A stretch of 7,097 nt of DNA from Gammaproteobacteria bacterium (GTDB taxonomy: Bacteria; Pseudomonadota; Gammaproteobacteria; Steroidobacterales; JABDKV01), in assembly GCA_029862285.1 (NCBI GenBank), contig JAOTXR010000104.1, forward strand, positions 1 to 7,097, given 5' to 3'. Below the pieces are notes generated by a model that saw only the letters and a program-made list of their open reading frames with translations, ran no database searches and was not told the origin of the DNA. Position numbers and translations under genes: made by a program. Below, one piece after another: positions 1 through 5,916 of the stretch; the first letter of the stretch is position 1; each line of letters opens with the position of its first letter.

Positions 1-22
1 GGATAAGCTGTGGATAAGCTGT
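1..22. repeat. 11-bp tandem direct repeat containing a consensus DnaA box
   Basis: The unit GGATAAGCTGT occurs twice head to tail with no mismatch (1-11 and 12-22). Across the junction, positions 9-17 read TGTGGATAA, the exact reverse complement of the DnaA box TTATCCACA. The first unit would complete a second box if the base pairs before the window read TGT. The 11-bp period is close to one helical turn, so proteins bound to the copies would lie on the same face of the DNA. The family knowledge is that such boxes mark origins of chromosomes, plasmids and some phages. That this is an origin is an inference from one full box and a repeat cut by the window edge. Confidence 0.55.
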
Positions 23-87
23 TAATTGGGCGTTTCGCCTGATTCTCCGATGCCGCCGAACAACGCAACACACTGATTTACTTAGAT

Positions 88-108
88 GTGCACTGCACTA
101 TGCGCATA
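88..108. promoter_or_regulatory. Paired palindromes, possible operator
   Basis: GTGCAC (88-93) and TATGCGCATA (99-108) are both perfect palindromes, five bases apart. The second overlaps the -10-like CATAAT at 105-110. A dyad overlapping a -10 element is the usual arrangement for a repressor operator, but no -35 hexamer stands at the right distance and no regulator gene is in the window. The call rests on symmetry alone. Confidence 0.25.
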
Positions 109-237
109 ATCGCTATTAAGTTAAATTGGCGCACAGTTTCGAGGTTAGTGCGGTAAGACGCTGATTTATTTGAATTAAGCATCTCGCTGGAAGCATCCCA
201 GGCAGAAACCCCCAGGGACCGCGACACACAGATGTAC

Positions 238-251
238 GGGGACATATCCCC
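238..251. other. Short perfect hairpin GGGGA/TCCCC
   Basis: GGGGA (238-242), loop CATA (243-246) and TCCCC (247-251) form a perfect five-pair stem. An A-tract (260-268) follows on the plus strand instead of a T-tract, so it is not an intrinsic terminator in this direction. It lies 60 bases before the first start codon and would be in the 5' leader of any transcript starting upstream. Confidence 0.4.
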
Positions 252-298
252 CCGCTCTCAAAAAAAAATTCAAAGTTGGCGTATTGGATTATTCTTTC

Positions 299-304
299 AG
301 GAGG
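299..304 (+). promoter_or_regulatory. Strong ribosome binding site that fixes the first gene's start
   Basis: AGGAGG lies six bases before the ATG at 311. This near-perfect Shine-Dalgarno sequence rules out the in-frame TTG at 284, which would put the AGGAGG inside the coding sequence. None of the later genes in the window has a site this strong. Confidence 0.85.
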
Positions 305-310
305 TTTGAG

Positions 311-508
311 ATGCCGGGATTACAGGCGAGGTTGAGGTTAGCGTTGTTGGCTGAGCGGAAGCGTGGTCTGGCGAAGGTACCGGAGGAGGTAGTTGAGCCG
401 CGAGAGGAGCGGGTGGAGCCTCAGCAGGCCGAACACGCAGAGGATGGTCCGAAGCCGGGGAAGAAGAAGAGGAAAAAGAGGAAGGCGCCGGGGATTTGGA
501 ATCAGTAG
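311..508 (+). CDS. Small highly charged protein with a basic C-terminal tail, unknown function
   Basis: The protein has 65 residues starting at the ATG six bases after AGGAGG. I do not recognise a family. Residues 1-25 are a leucine/arginine-rich, probably amphipathic helix (PGLQARLRLALLAERKRGLA). Residues 25-45 are acidic and rich in E, P and Q, and residues 48-60 are a cluster of lysines and arginines (GKKKRKKRKAP). The protein ends in GIWNQ. There is no cysteine, signal peptide or membrane segment. The basic tail would suit binding to DNA, RNA or another acidic surface, but that is inference. Codon use differs from the downstream genes, with many AGG arginine and TTG/TTA leucine codons. 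It is followed by the structured RNA region and terminator, so it is separated from the late operon. A short, purine-rich frame could be spurious; the excellent ribosome binding site is the main support. Confidence 0.62.
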   Translation: MPGLQARLRLALLAERKRGLAKVPEEVVEPREERVEPQQAEHAEDGPKPGKKKRKKRKAPGIWNQ

Positions 509-510
509 TT

Positions 511-679
511 TCATGTGGAACATGGTAAAATCCGGGGCGCTGCATTGTACTTGTGGGTGCAGCCCCCAACAGGTCCCGCTGTGAGAGACGGGATCTGGTC
601 ATCATCCGTCTTCTAGCGTGGACGTGATGGCTTTAAGTCGGCCGCGAATTTGATTCCTCCCCGCGGCCGGCTTTTTTTT
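511..679 (+). ncRNA. Candidate structured RNA: four hairpins plus terminator
   Basis: Between the 65-residue gene and the late operon lies a non-coding run of consecutive stems. H1 is CATGT/ACATG (512-516/520-524, loop GGA). H2 is GGGG+G+CTGCA against TGCAGC+CCCC (534-544/558-567, bulged C538, 13-base loop). H3 is CAGGTCCCG/CGGGATCTG (570-578/589-597, one G-T pair, 10-base loop). H4 is CATCA+CGTC against GACG+TGATG (600-610/621-629, two-base bulge, 10-base loop). The terminator stem at 635-673 follows. An alternative helix GACGG/CCGTC (587-591/606-610) would replace H3 and H4, so a switch between two folds is conceivable. It may be an independent small RNA, or a leader/attenuator read from upstream. 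I recognise no named RNA family, and no tRNA or riboswitch core. Confidence 0.5.
523..531 (+). promoter_or_regulatory. Possible extended -10 promoter element
   Basis: TGGTAAAAT fits the extended -10 pattern TGnTATAAT with one mismatch in the hexamer (TAAAAT, 526-531). No recognisable -35 lies 16-18 bases upstream, which is tolerable for extended -10 promoters. A start about seven bases downstream (about 538) would fall inside the 5' arm of the hairpin starting at 534. That weakens the case that this promoter makes the full structured RNA. Confidence 0.3.
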
Positions 680-685
680 GTTTTT
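635..685 (+). terminator. Strong intrinsic (rho-independent) terminator
   Basis: GTCGGCCGCG (637-646) pairs with CGCGGCCGGC (662-671) over ten base pairs with a single G-T wobble. Two flanking A-T pairs extend the stem to 635-673, and the loop has 15 bases. The stem is followed by eight T (672-679), a G and five more T (681-685). This is a textbook terminator. It stands only about 20 bases before the ATG of the late operon's first gene, and no promoter is evident between them, which raises the question of how that operon is transcribed. Confidence 0.9.
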
Positions 686-705
686 AATTTACGGAGCGGA
701 TTGCT

Positions 706-1041
706 ATGCCTATCCTGATTACGAGTGCGTCGGCCACGACCACATCGAACTGGGTTGAGTTGGAGTCGCCGGGTGGTGCGTCGCGCGAGGTGATAGCGAC
801 GCTGACCGCGGTTGGGACGTTTGGCACGACGACGCAGGTTGATATACAGACCTCGCCGGATGGTGGTACGCACTCTGTGGATTTATATTTGGACCCGGAC
901 GAGAAGCATGCTTTTTGCACCTCGGGGAATTTCAGCTCGGCGGGCGCGATGGATATTGTGGTCGGGCATGGTCAGTCGGTGCGGGCGATAGCGAAGCCGG
1001 CGACCTCGGCTGATGTGACGACGTTATTTATTAACTTCTGA
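706..1041 (+). CDS. Putative small virion-associated beta-rich protein
   Basis: The protein has 111 residues starting at an ATG preceded by CGGAG (692-696, nine-base spacing). No family is recognised with certainty. The sequence is rich in T, S, V, A and G with short alternating hydrophobic strands and no predicted helix-forming stretches, as in a small beta-sandwich. The segment TTQVDIQTSPDGGTHSVDLYL (residues 41-61) has the strand-SPDG-turn-strand look of small Ig-like or carbohydrate-binding domains on phage particles. There is no signal peptide or membrane segment and only one cysteine. It is the first gene of the late operon and sits directly before the tail fibre gene, with its stop two bases before the next ATG. 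A capsid decoration or fibre-associated protein is the most likely role, by context only. Confidence 0.7.
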   Translation: MPILITSASATTTSNWVELESPGGASREVIATLTAVGTFGTTTQVDIQTSPDGGTHSVDLYLDPDEKHAFCTSGNFSSAGAMDIVVGHGQSVRAIAKPATSADVTTLFINF

Positions 1042-1082
1042 CGATGGGCGCGGGTTTAACGCCGCATTTTCGTCAGAAGTTA
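1032..1082 (+). promoter_or_regulatory. 13-bp perfect inverted repeat enclosing the tail-fibre start codon
   Basis: TAACTTCTGACGA (1032-1044) and TCGTCAGAAGTTA (1070-1082) are exact reverse complements separated by 25 bases. The loop can form a further inner stem, GGCG (1047-1050) with CGCC (1060-1063). The left arm contains the stop codon of the upstream gene (1039-1041) and the A of the next ATG (1044). No T-tract follows, so it is not a terminator. In RNA, the start would be at the inner end of a long stem that a ribosome finishing the upstream gene would open. No Shine-Dalgarno sequence is seen for the 1044 start, which agrees with coupled translation. Confidence 0.65.
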
Positions 1083-2612
1083 CGCAGCTACCACAAGGGG
1101 GTAGATGCGGCGATACCGGTATCGCAATCGCGGGTCGGTGGTGCAGTCAGTGTTCAGGCCGCGATAGACGAAGCGGTGCTCGAGAACAAGCGGGTACTGA
1201 TCGACGGTAGTTTTGAATATGATGTTGCGCTGAACAATTTTGGTGGTCTGCTGTTATCCGGGGCCGGGATGGATAGCGGCTCGGCGCTCCGGCCGGTGGG
1301 GTGTCATGGCGTACATATTGCCAACGAGACATCGGCATTAGCGGGGCGGTTTCAGTTAAGGGATTTCGCCATTATTGGTGATGATAGCGGCTCCTGGCAC
1401 GGGATATTTTACGAGGACAACAACACTTTCCCGGCCTTCGAGTGCAATATCGAGAACGTCAAGATCAACGACATGGGTGGTAAAGGGATTTACCTTATGA
1501 CCGAGTTCTCGAACACGCTTACCAACGTGCATATCACCAGGTGTGGTGATCATTTATTTGATCTTGGCGGGCACAAAACCACTTCCTTGAATAATTGTTA
1601 CGCGCACGTCGTGGAGTCGGGCAAAGTCGGCTACCGGATTCGCACCGGTTGTTCGATGTATAACTGCAATGGCATTGATGCCGGTGGTGGGGATTGGGGC
1701 GAATTTGGTTCTACGGTCGCTGACGACGGGGTTAACGGCGTTAGCTATATGATGTTGCACGGATGCAATGTTGAGGATTTCGATGCCGTTGGCATTGTGC
1801 ATAAATATGCCGGCATGCTGGTGTTACAGCGATGCTCGTTTCTCGCCAAAGCGGCGGGGAATTTTGATTATCATATCGACGACCAGGCCACGTCGGGCAA
1901 GGTCACGCTGTGGATCGGGCACGGCACGGACTTCGATAGCAAGGGCGCGGTCGCGAACGGTGGACCGGGCACGGTAGACATCAAGTGCGCCAGTGAATGC
2001 GCGTTCATGGACAAGACTGGCCGCGATGTAACCAAAGACGGGGTAAACACGTACAGTATGCCGAGTCTCGATGTGGTGGGCTCGTCGTACCTGACATCAG
2101 CATTGCGTGCCAACACAATGCGGGTGGGGCAGTTCGATGGCGCGATGCGCTATCGCGGCAAGCGGATACACAACACGGATTCACCCTACACTATCGGCGA
2201 CGACGACTATTTGATCCGCTGTCGCAGCTCGACCGGGGCGATAACCGTAACTATGCCGGCGGCCGGCAATAACGAGCGGGTTGTTGTAGTCAAGGACGAA
2301 GACGGCAGCGCCGGTAGTAACAACATCACAATCAACCGCGCTGGTTCCGACACCATAGACGGCGCCACCTCTGAGGTTATAGATGTTGACTGGGGTGGCC
2401 GGGTTTTTGACGACGACGGCGTGAGTGAGTGGCTGGTTATCGGCAATGTTATCGGCACCATGACCTCGCTGACCGACAATACCGGGGGCACTGCGAGCGA
2501 CACCATAGCGAACCTTGCTGACGGCAGTGTCTATGCTAACGATCATGCCGCGCTCGAGAACGCGATTGCGAGCCTTGCTGCGAAAGTAAACGCAATTTTG
2601 ACGAGACTGTAA
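1044..2612 (+). CDS. Tail fibre / tailspike protein with parallel beta-helix
   Basis: The protein has 522 residues and would form the receptor-binding appendage of the virion. Residues 34-60 (SVQAAIDEAVLENKRVLIDGSFEYD) match the entry to pectate-lyase-like beta-helix folds in tailspikes. Residues 60-320 show the repetitive N-, G- and hydrophobic-rich strands of a parallel beta-helix, with repeated cysteines that could stack in it (134, 167, 185, 203, 208, 241, 264). Residues 380-468 form a second domain of a type common at fibre ends (YTIGDDDYLIRC, GAITVTMPAAGNN, NNITINRAGSDTIDG, DDDGVSEWLVIG). Residues 474-522 contain SLTDNTGGTASDTIA and then a heptad-like helix (HAALENAIASLAAKVNAIL) suited to trimerisation. 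A catalytic site for glycan cleavage cannot be identified. The start has no clear ribosome binding site and lies two bases after the previous stop; the stop overlaps the TerL start (TAATG). Only the exact enzymatic nature is uncertain. Confidence 0.82.
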   Translation: MGAGLTPHFRQKLRSYHKGVDAAIPVSQSRVGGAVSVQAAIDEAVLENKRVLIDGSFEYDVALNNFGGLLLSGAGMDSGSALRPVGCHGVHIANETSALAGRFQLRDFAIIGDDSGSWHGIFYEDNNTFPAFECNIENVKINDMGGKGIYLMTEFSNTLTNVHITRCGDHLFDLGGHKTTSLNNCYAHVVESGKVGYRIRTGCSMYNCNGIDAGGGDWGEFGSTVADDGVNGVSYMMLHGCNVEDFDAVGIVHKYAGMLVLQRCSFLAKAAGNFDYHIDDQATSGKVTLWIGHGTDFDSKGAVANGGPGTVDIKCASECAFMDKTGRDVTKDGVNTYSMPSLDVVGSSYLTSALRANTMRVGQFDGAMRYRGKRIHNTDSPYTIGDDDYLIRCRSSTGAITVTMPAAGNNERVVVVKDEDGSAGSNNITINRAGSDTIDGATSEVIDVDWGGRVFDDDGVSEWLVIGNVIGTMTSLTDNTGGTASDTIANLADGSVYANDHAALENAIASLAAKVNAILTRL

Positions 2613-4036
2613 TGGCGAAGCAACGCGTTATTCAGCTTGACTATACGCCGCAGCCGCGGCAGGACGTGCTGCACAAGTCGAAAGCACGCTGGATTTTGTA
2701 CGGCGGCGCTGCAGGTGGTGGCAAAAGCCACGCGCTACGCTGGGACGGCATTGTTTTCTGTCTCCAGAACCCGAAGTGCGAAGCGTATTTGTACCGCCGG
2801 ACCACCAAGCAGTTGCTGAAAAACCATATCCTGAAGGTTCGGGCGGAAATACCGATTGAACTGGGGCGCTATAACGCTTCGGACAACTATTTTATGTTCA
2901 CCAACGGGTCGATCATGTTTTTCATGCACATGGAGCATGAGTCGGACACCGATGACGCGCAGGGACAGGAGTGCCATTGGCTCGGTGTCGATGAGGCCGG
3001 GCAGTTTACGCCGTTCCAGTTAGCGTATCTGATCGGGCGGCTGCGCCTGGGGTCGTGGAAACCGGCAGTGGATGCAGAGCGGCTACCGCGCGCCGTGTTT
3101 ACCGCCAATCCCGGCGGCCCCGGCCATCATTTTCTCAAAGGCCGGTTTATCGACGGGCGAATACCGGAACAGGCGTTCGTTGACGACGATACGGGCTTAG
3201 ATAGCGTGTTCATACCGGCCAAAATGGACGATAACCAGTACCTGGACCAGGCTTATGCCGGTCAGTTTGGGCTGATGTCCACCGACATGCAGAAAATGCT
3301 GCGTGATGGCGACTGGTCGGTGGTTGTTGGCGCTTATTTCGAGTGCTACGACGACCGCAGTTACCCGGAAGGCAATGTCGTGGATTTTGACATCCCTGAT
3401 CACTGGATGCGGTTTCGTGCCTGTGACTGGGGCTTTAACAGCCCGTTTTCTATCGGCTGGTACGCGGTTGCCGACGGTGAGCCGGTCAATGGCCTCGAGA
3501 TCGAGGCCGAAACGCTGGTCAAGTATCGGGAGTGGTATGGCTACAACGGCAAGACCACCAAAGGCAACGGGCTGCGCCTGTCGGCGTCGGCGGTAGCCGC
3601 CGGCATGAAGGCGCGCGAGAAAACTGACCAGCAGTTTTCGTTTTCGGTCGCGGACCCGTCGCTGTGGCGTACTGATTCCGGTCCCAGCCCGGCCGAGATG
3701 TTCGCAACAGCCGGGATTTCATGGCACCGGGCAGATCGGCAGCGCGAGGCAGGCTGGCAGGAAATGTATTCGAGATTAAGGGACAAAAAACTGCTAATTC
3801 ATTCTCGTTGCAAACATACCCGCCGGACCATCCCGGCGGTAATGCGCTCGGACAGGAATCCCGAGGATGTAGATAAAGGCGGCGAGGACCACGCGGTAGA
3901 CGAAACCCGTTATGCCTGCATGGCCCGGCCGTGGGTGGCAACCGAACCGGAACCGCCGCCGCCGATGATCGCGCCGCTGACGTTCCCGGATATTTTCAAG
4001 GCAGGCCGCCGTAACAACACCAGAGACTTTATCTGA
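2612..4036 (+). CDS. terL: Phage terminase large subunit (DNA-packaging ATPase/nuclease)
   Basis: The protein has 474 residues, normal for TerL. It docks on the portal, pumps DNA into the capsid using ATP and cuts the concatemer. Residues 31-40 are the Walker A loop (GGAAGGGKSH), and residues 122-132 (HWLGVDEAGQF) hold Walker B with D127 and catalytic E128. TANPGGPGHHFLKGRF (164-179) is the conserved segment between the ATPase core and linker. The RNase H-like nuclease carries its acidic residues in CDWGF (D272), VADPSLW (D348) and EDHAVDETRY (D426), so both activities look intact. The C-terminus has a proline-rich stretch (446-451). Its ATG overlaps the tail-fibre stop by one base (TAATG) and its own stop overlaps the portal ATG (TGATG). 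No small terminase subunit is visible next to it, where it often lies; a tail fibre occupies that place instead. Confidence 0.96.
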   Translation: MAKQRVIQLDYTPQPRQDVLHKSKARWILYGGAAGGGKSHALRWDGIVFCLQNPKCEAYLYRRTTKQLLKNHILKVRAEIPIELGRYNASDNYFMFTNGSIMFFMHMEHESDTDDAQGQECHWLGVDEAGQFTPFQLAYLIGRLRLGSWKPAVDAERLPRAVFTANPGGPGHHFLKGRFIDGRIPEQAFVDDDTGLDSVFIPAKMDDNQYLDQAYAGQFGLMSTDMQKMLRDGDWSVVVGAYFECYDDRSYPEGNVVDFDIPDHWMRFRACDWGFNSPFSIGWYAVADGEPVNGLEIEAETLVKYREWYGYNGKTTKGNGLRLSASAVAAGMKAREKTDQQFSFSVADPSLWRTDSGPSPAEMFATAGISWHRADRQREAGWQEMYSRLRDKKLLIHSRCKHTRRTIPAVMRSDRNPEDVDKGGEDHAVDETRYACMARPWVATEPEPPPPMIAPLTFPDIFKAGRRNNTRDFI

Positions 4037-5916
4037 TGGCTGATTTCGATAAATACTCGGTAAGCTGGTGGCTGGACGCAGTGAACCGGGCCCAAAAAGG
4101 CGACATGGAAAAGTGGTTCAAGCGCGCCGAAAAAGTGCAGAAACTCTATGACGCCGAGGATGAAAAGGACGCCAAGTCGTTCAATGTGCTGTGGGCCAAT
4201 GTGCAGACCATGCTGCCGTCGTTGTACTCAGACACGCCGCGGCCGGAAATATCGAATCGCTGGTATAGCGAAAATCCGGTAGCGCGGACAGTTTCGACGG
4301 TGCTCGAGCGCGGGATCGAGTTCAGCATTGATTTTCTGAATTTCGACCGGATGGCGACTGAGATTGTGCTGGACTACCTGGTTCCAGGCCGCGGTACAGC
4401 GCGGGTACGTTATAAGCCGTATTTTGGTGCCGGCGACCCGGTGCGTTATGCCGTCGAGATCGCCGAGGACGGCAGCATGACGGCCAACGGGGAGGCGGTT
4501 GGTGAAAACGACATCCGCGCCGATGGCGACGGGTTTTACGCCGAACAGCCGGGGCCCGAACGCAAAGTCTACGAGGAGGTTTACCCCGAACACGTTTACT
4601 GGAAAGACCTGATCCACCCGAAGGCGAAGAAATGGGACCGACTGCCCTGGATAGCGTTTCGGCACGATCTGACCAAAGACGAGATACGCGAACAGTTCGG
4701 AGCGCGCAAGGCCAACCAGGTTAGCTTTGACACCGTCGTCGTTGATGGCGAGGACGAGACCGTCGAGGTTTTTGAAGTCTGGGACCGGATCAATCGCAAG
4801 GTCTGCATTGTCACCGAGGGCCTCGATGATTTTCTGATGCGCGAGGGCGACCCGCTTGGCCTTGCCGACTTTTTTCCGATGCCGGAACCGGCTTACAGCG
4901 TGCCGCGCAGTGGTTCGCTGATCCCGAAACCGGAATATACGTTATACCAGGCTTTGGCCGCAGAGGTTGACGATCTAACGCAGCGAATCACGTCGGTTGC
5001 CGGAGCGATCCGGGGTCGCGGCGTGTATCCCAAAGAACTGCATGGCCTGCTGGACCTGCTGGCCGATGCCCCTGATAACGAGCTGGTAGCGGTCGAGAAC
5101 TGGCACCAGTTTATGGAAAAAGGCGGGCTCGCCGGAATAATAAACTGGCTGCCGGTCGATGAGATGGCTAAAGCGCTGGTGGTGCTGGTTCGCGAGCGGA
5201 ACAATGCCATGCAAACTATTTACGAGATCACCGGGATTTCGGACATCCAGCGCGGCGCGAGCGACCCCAGGGAGACCAAAGGCGCGCAGCAGATCAAGGT
5301 GCAATCTACCGGCAAGCGGTTGCGGCTGAAGCAGCGCGATATTCAACGCCTGTTTCGCGATCTGTACCGGCTGATGGCCGAGATAATGGCCGAGCACTTT
5401 GATGCCCGGACCTTTACGATGATTTCCGGTATCCCGGTGCGCGACGAGCATGTGCAGGTAATGTCGTCCGATGTGTTGCGCACGTTCGCCATCGACATCG
5501 AGACCGATTCGACAATCTATGCAGACGAGCAGCAGGACAAGCAGGACACGCTTGAGTTTATGAACGCGGCCGGCACATTCATGGCGGGGATCGGCCCGCT
5601 GATTGAAAAGCGGGTGCTGCCCTTTGATGCTGGCAAAGCTATTTTACTCGCCGCGTCACGCCGGTTCCGGTTTGGTCGCGATGTAGAAGACCAGCTTAAC
5701 CAGATGGCCGAGCCGCAGCCGGCGCCGCCAACGCAATTGGAGCAAATGCAGATCGACGATGCCAAGCGTCGGGCGCAGGAAGGCGCGCAGCGTGAAGCCA
5801 GCCGGGCGAAGAAAACCGACGCTGATGTCCGTGAATCGGGCGCCAGGGTTTTCAAGATTGGCTCGGAGACTATGAAAAACATGAGCGAGGCTTTAGACGA
5901 GCCGGGTACTGAATGA
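4036..5916 (+). CDS. Phage portal protein (long, podovirus-like type)
   Basis: The protein has 626 residues. The portal is a dodecameric ring at one capsid vertex through which TerL drives the DNA and to which the tail binds. Conserved elements known from this family are VLWANVQTMLPSLYSDTPRPE (51-71), DYLVPGRGTARVRY (113-126), EHVYWKDLIHP (185-195), the stretch PKPEYTLYQALAAEVDDLTQRI (297-318), and YEITGISDIQRGASDPRETKGAQQIK (396-421), followed by a long helical stem region (425-455). Residues 560-605 are charged and helix-forming, as in the C-terminal barrel or crown of P22-like portals. The 600-700 residue size and this motif set suggest a podovirus-like phage, though virion type is not proven. 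The gene overlaps TerL by one base upstream and the radical SAM gene by four downstream (ATGA). No frameshift or missing segment is seen. Confidence 0.92.
   Translation: MADFDKYSVSWWLDAVNRAQKGDMEKWFKRAEKVQKLYDAEDEKDAKSFNVLWANVQTMLPSLYSDTPRPEISNRWYSENPVARTVSTVLERGIEFSIDFLNFDRMATEIVLDYLVPGRGTARVRYKPYFGAGDPVRYAVEIAEDGSMTANGEAVGENDIRADGDGFYAEQPGPERKVYEEVYPEHVYWKDLIHPKAKKWDRLPWIAFRHDLTKDEIREQFGARKANQVSFDTVVVDGEDETVEVFEVWDRINRKVCIVTEGLDDFLMREGDPLGLADFFPMPEPAYSVPRSGSLIPKPEYTLYQALAAEVDDLTQRITSVAGAIRGRGVYPKELHGLLDLLADAPDNELVAVENWHQFMEKGGLAGIINWLPVDEMAKALVVLVRERNNAMQTIYEITGISDIQRGASDPRETKGAQQIKVQSTGKRLRLKQRDIQRLFRDLYRLMAEIMAEHFDARTFTMISGIPVRDEHVQVMSSDVLRTFAIDIETDSTIYADEQQDKQDTLEFMNAAGTFMAGIGPLIEKRVLPFDAGKAILLAASRRFRFGRDVEDQLNQMAEPQPAPPTQLEQMQIDDAKRRAQEGAQREASRAKKTDADVRESGARVFKIGSETMKNMSEALDEPGTE

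Larger units (their letters stand above)
23..298. other. Gene-free, partly A+T-rich upstream region
   Basis: No convincing coding sequence is seen on either strand. The first part carries a small hairpin (GGCG, loop TTT, CGCC at 29-39). Positions 70-130 and 160-178 are A+T-rich, in contrast to the G+C-rich genes, and contain two similar stretches beginning CTGATTTA (73 and 161). A -10-like CATAAT (105-110) lacks a matching -35. The stretch ends in a nine-base A-tract (260-268) just before the first ribosome binding site. It could be a promoter/operator region, an unwinding region next to the DnaA box, or both; no full sigma-70 promoter can be named with confidence. Confidence 0.5.

Noticed and set aside
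284..310. TTG at 284 as the start of the first small gene
   Set aside because: It would place the AGGAGG ribosome binding site inside the coding sequence; the ATG at 311 is spaced ideally from it.
297..605. Minus-strand open frame of about 100 residues opposite the first small gene
   Set aside because: The translation is serine/proline-rich low-complexity sequence that mirrors the purine-rich plus strand. It has no ribosome binding site and would run across the hairpin region.
511..679. tRNA, tmRNA or known riboswitch
   Set aside because: No cloverleaf with a seven-base T-loop and CCA-compatible acceptor can be drawn, and none of the common riboswitch core motifs (for example FMN or cobalamin) is present.
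1032..1082. Inverted repeat as a site-specific invertase site for tail-fibre switching
   Set aside because: Only one copy is present in the window, the arms are separated by 25 bases unlike Hin/Gin-type sites, and no recombinase gene is seen.
3519..3941. Minus-strand open frame of 140 residues inside terL (also those at 4228-4665, 4975-5451 and 5517-5963)
   Set aside because: They lie opposite well-supported conserved genes, have no ribosome binding sites or recognisable motifs, and are expected shadows in G+C-rich sequence.
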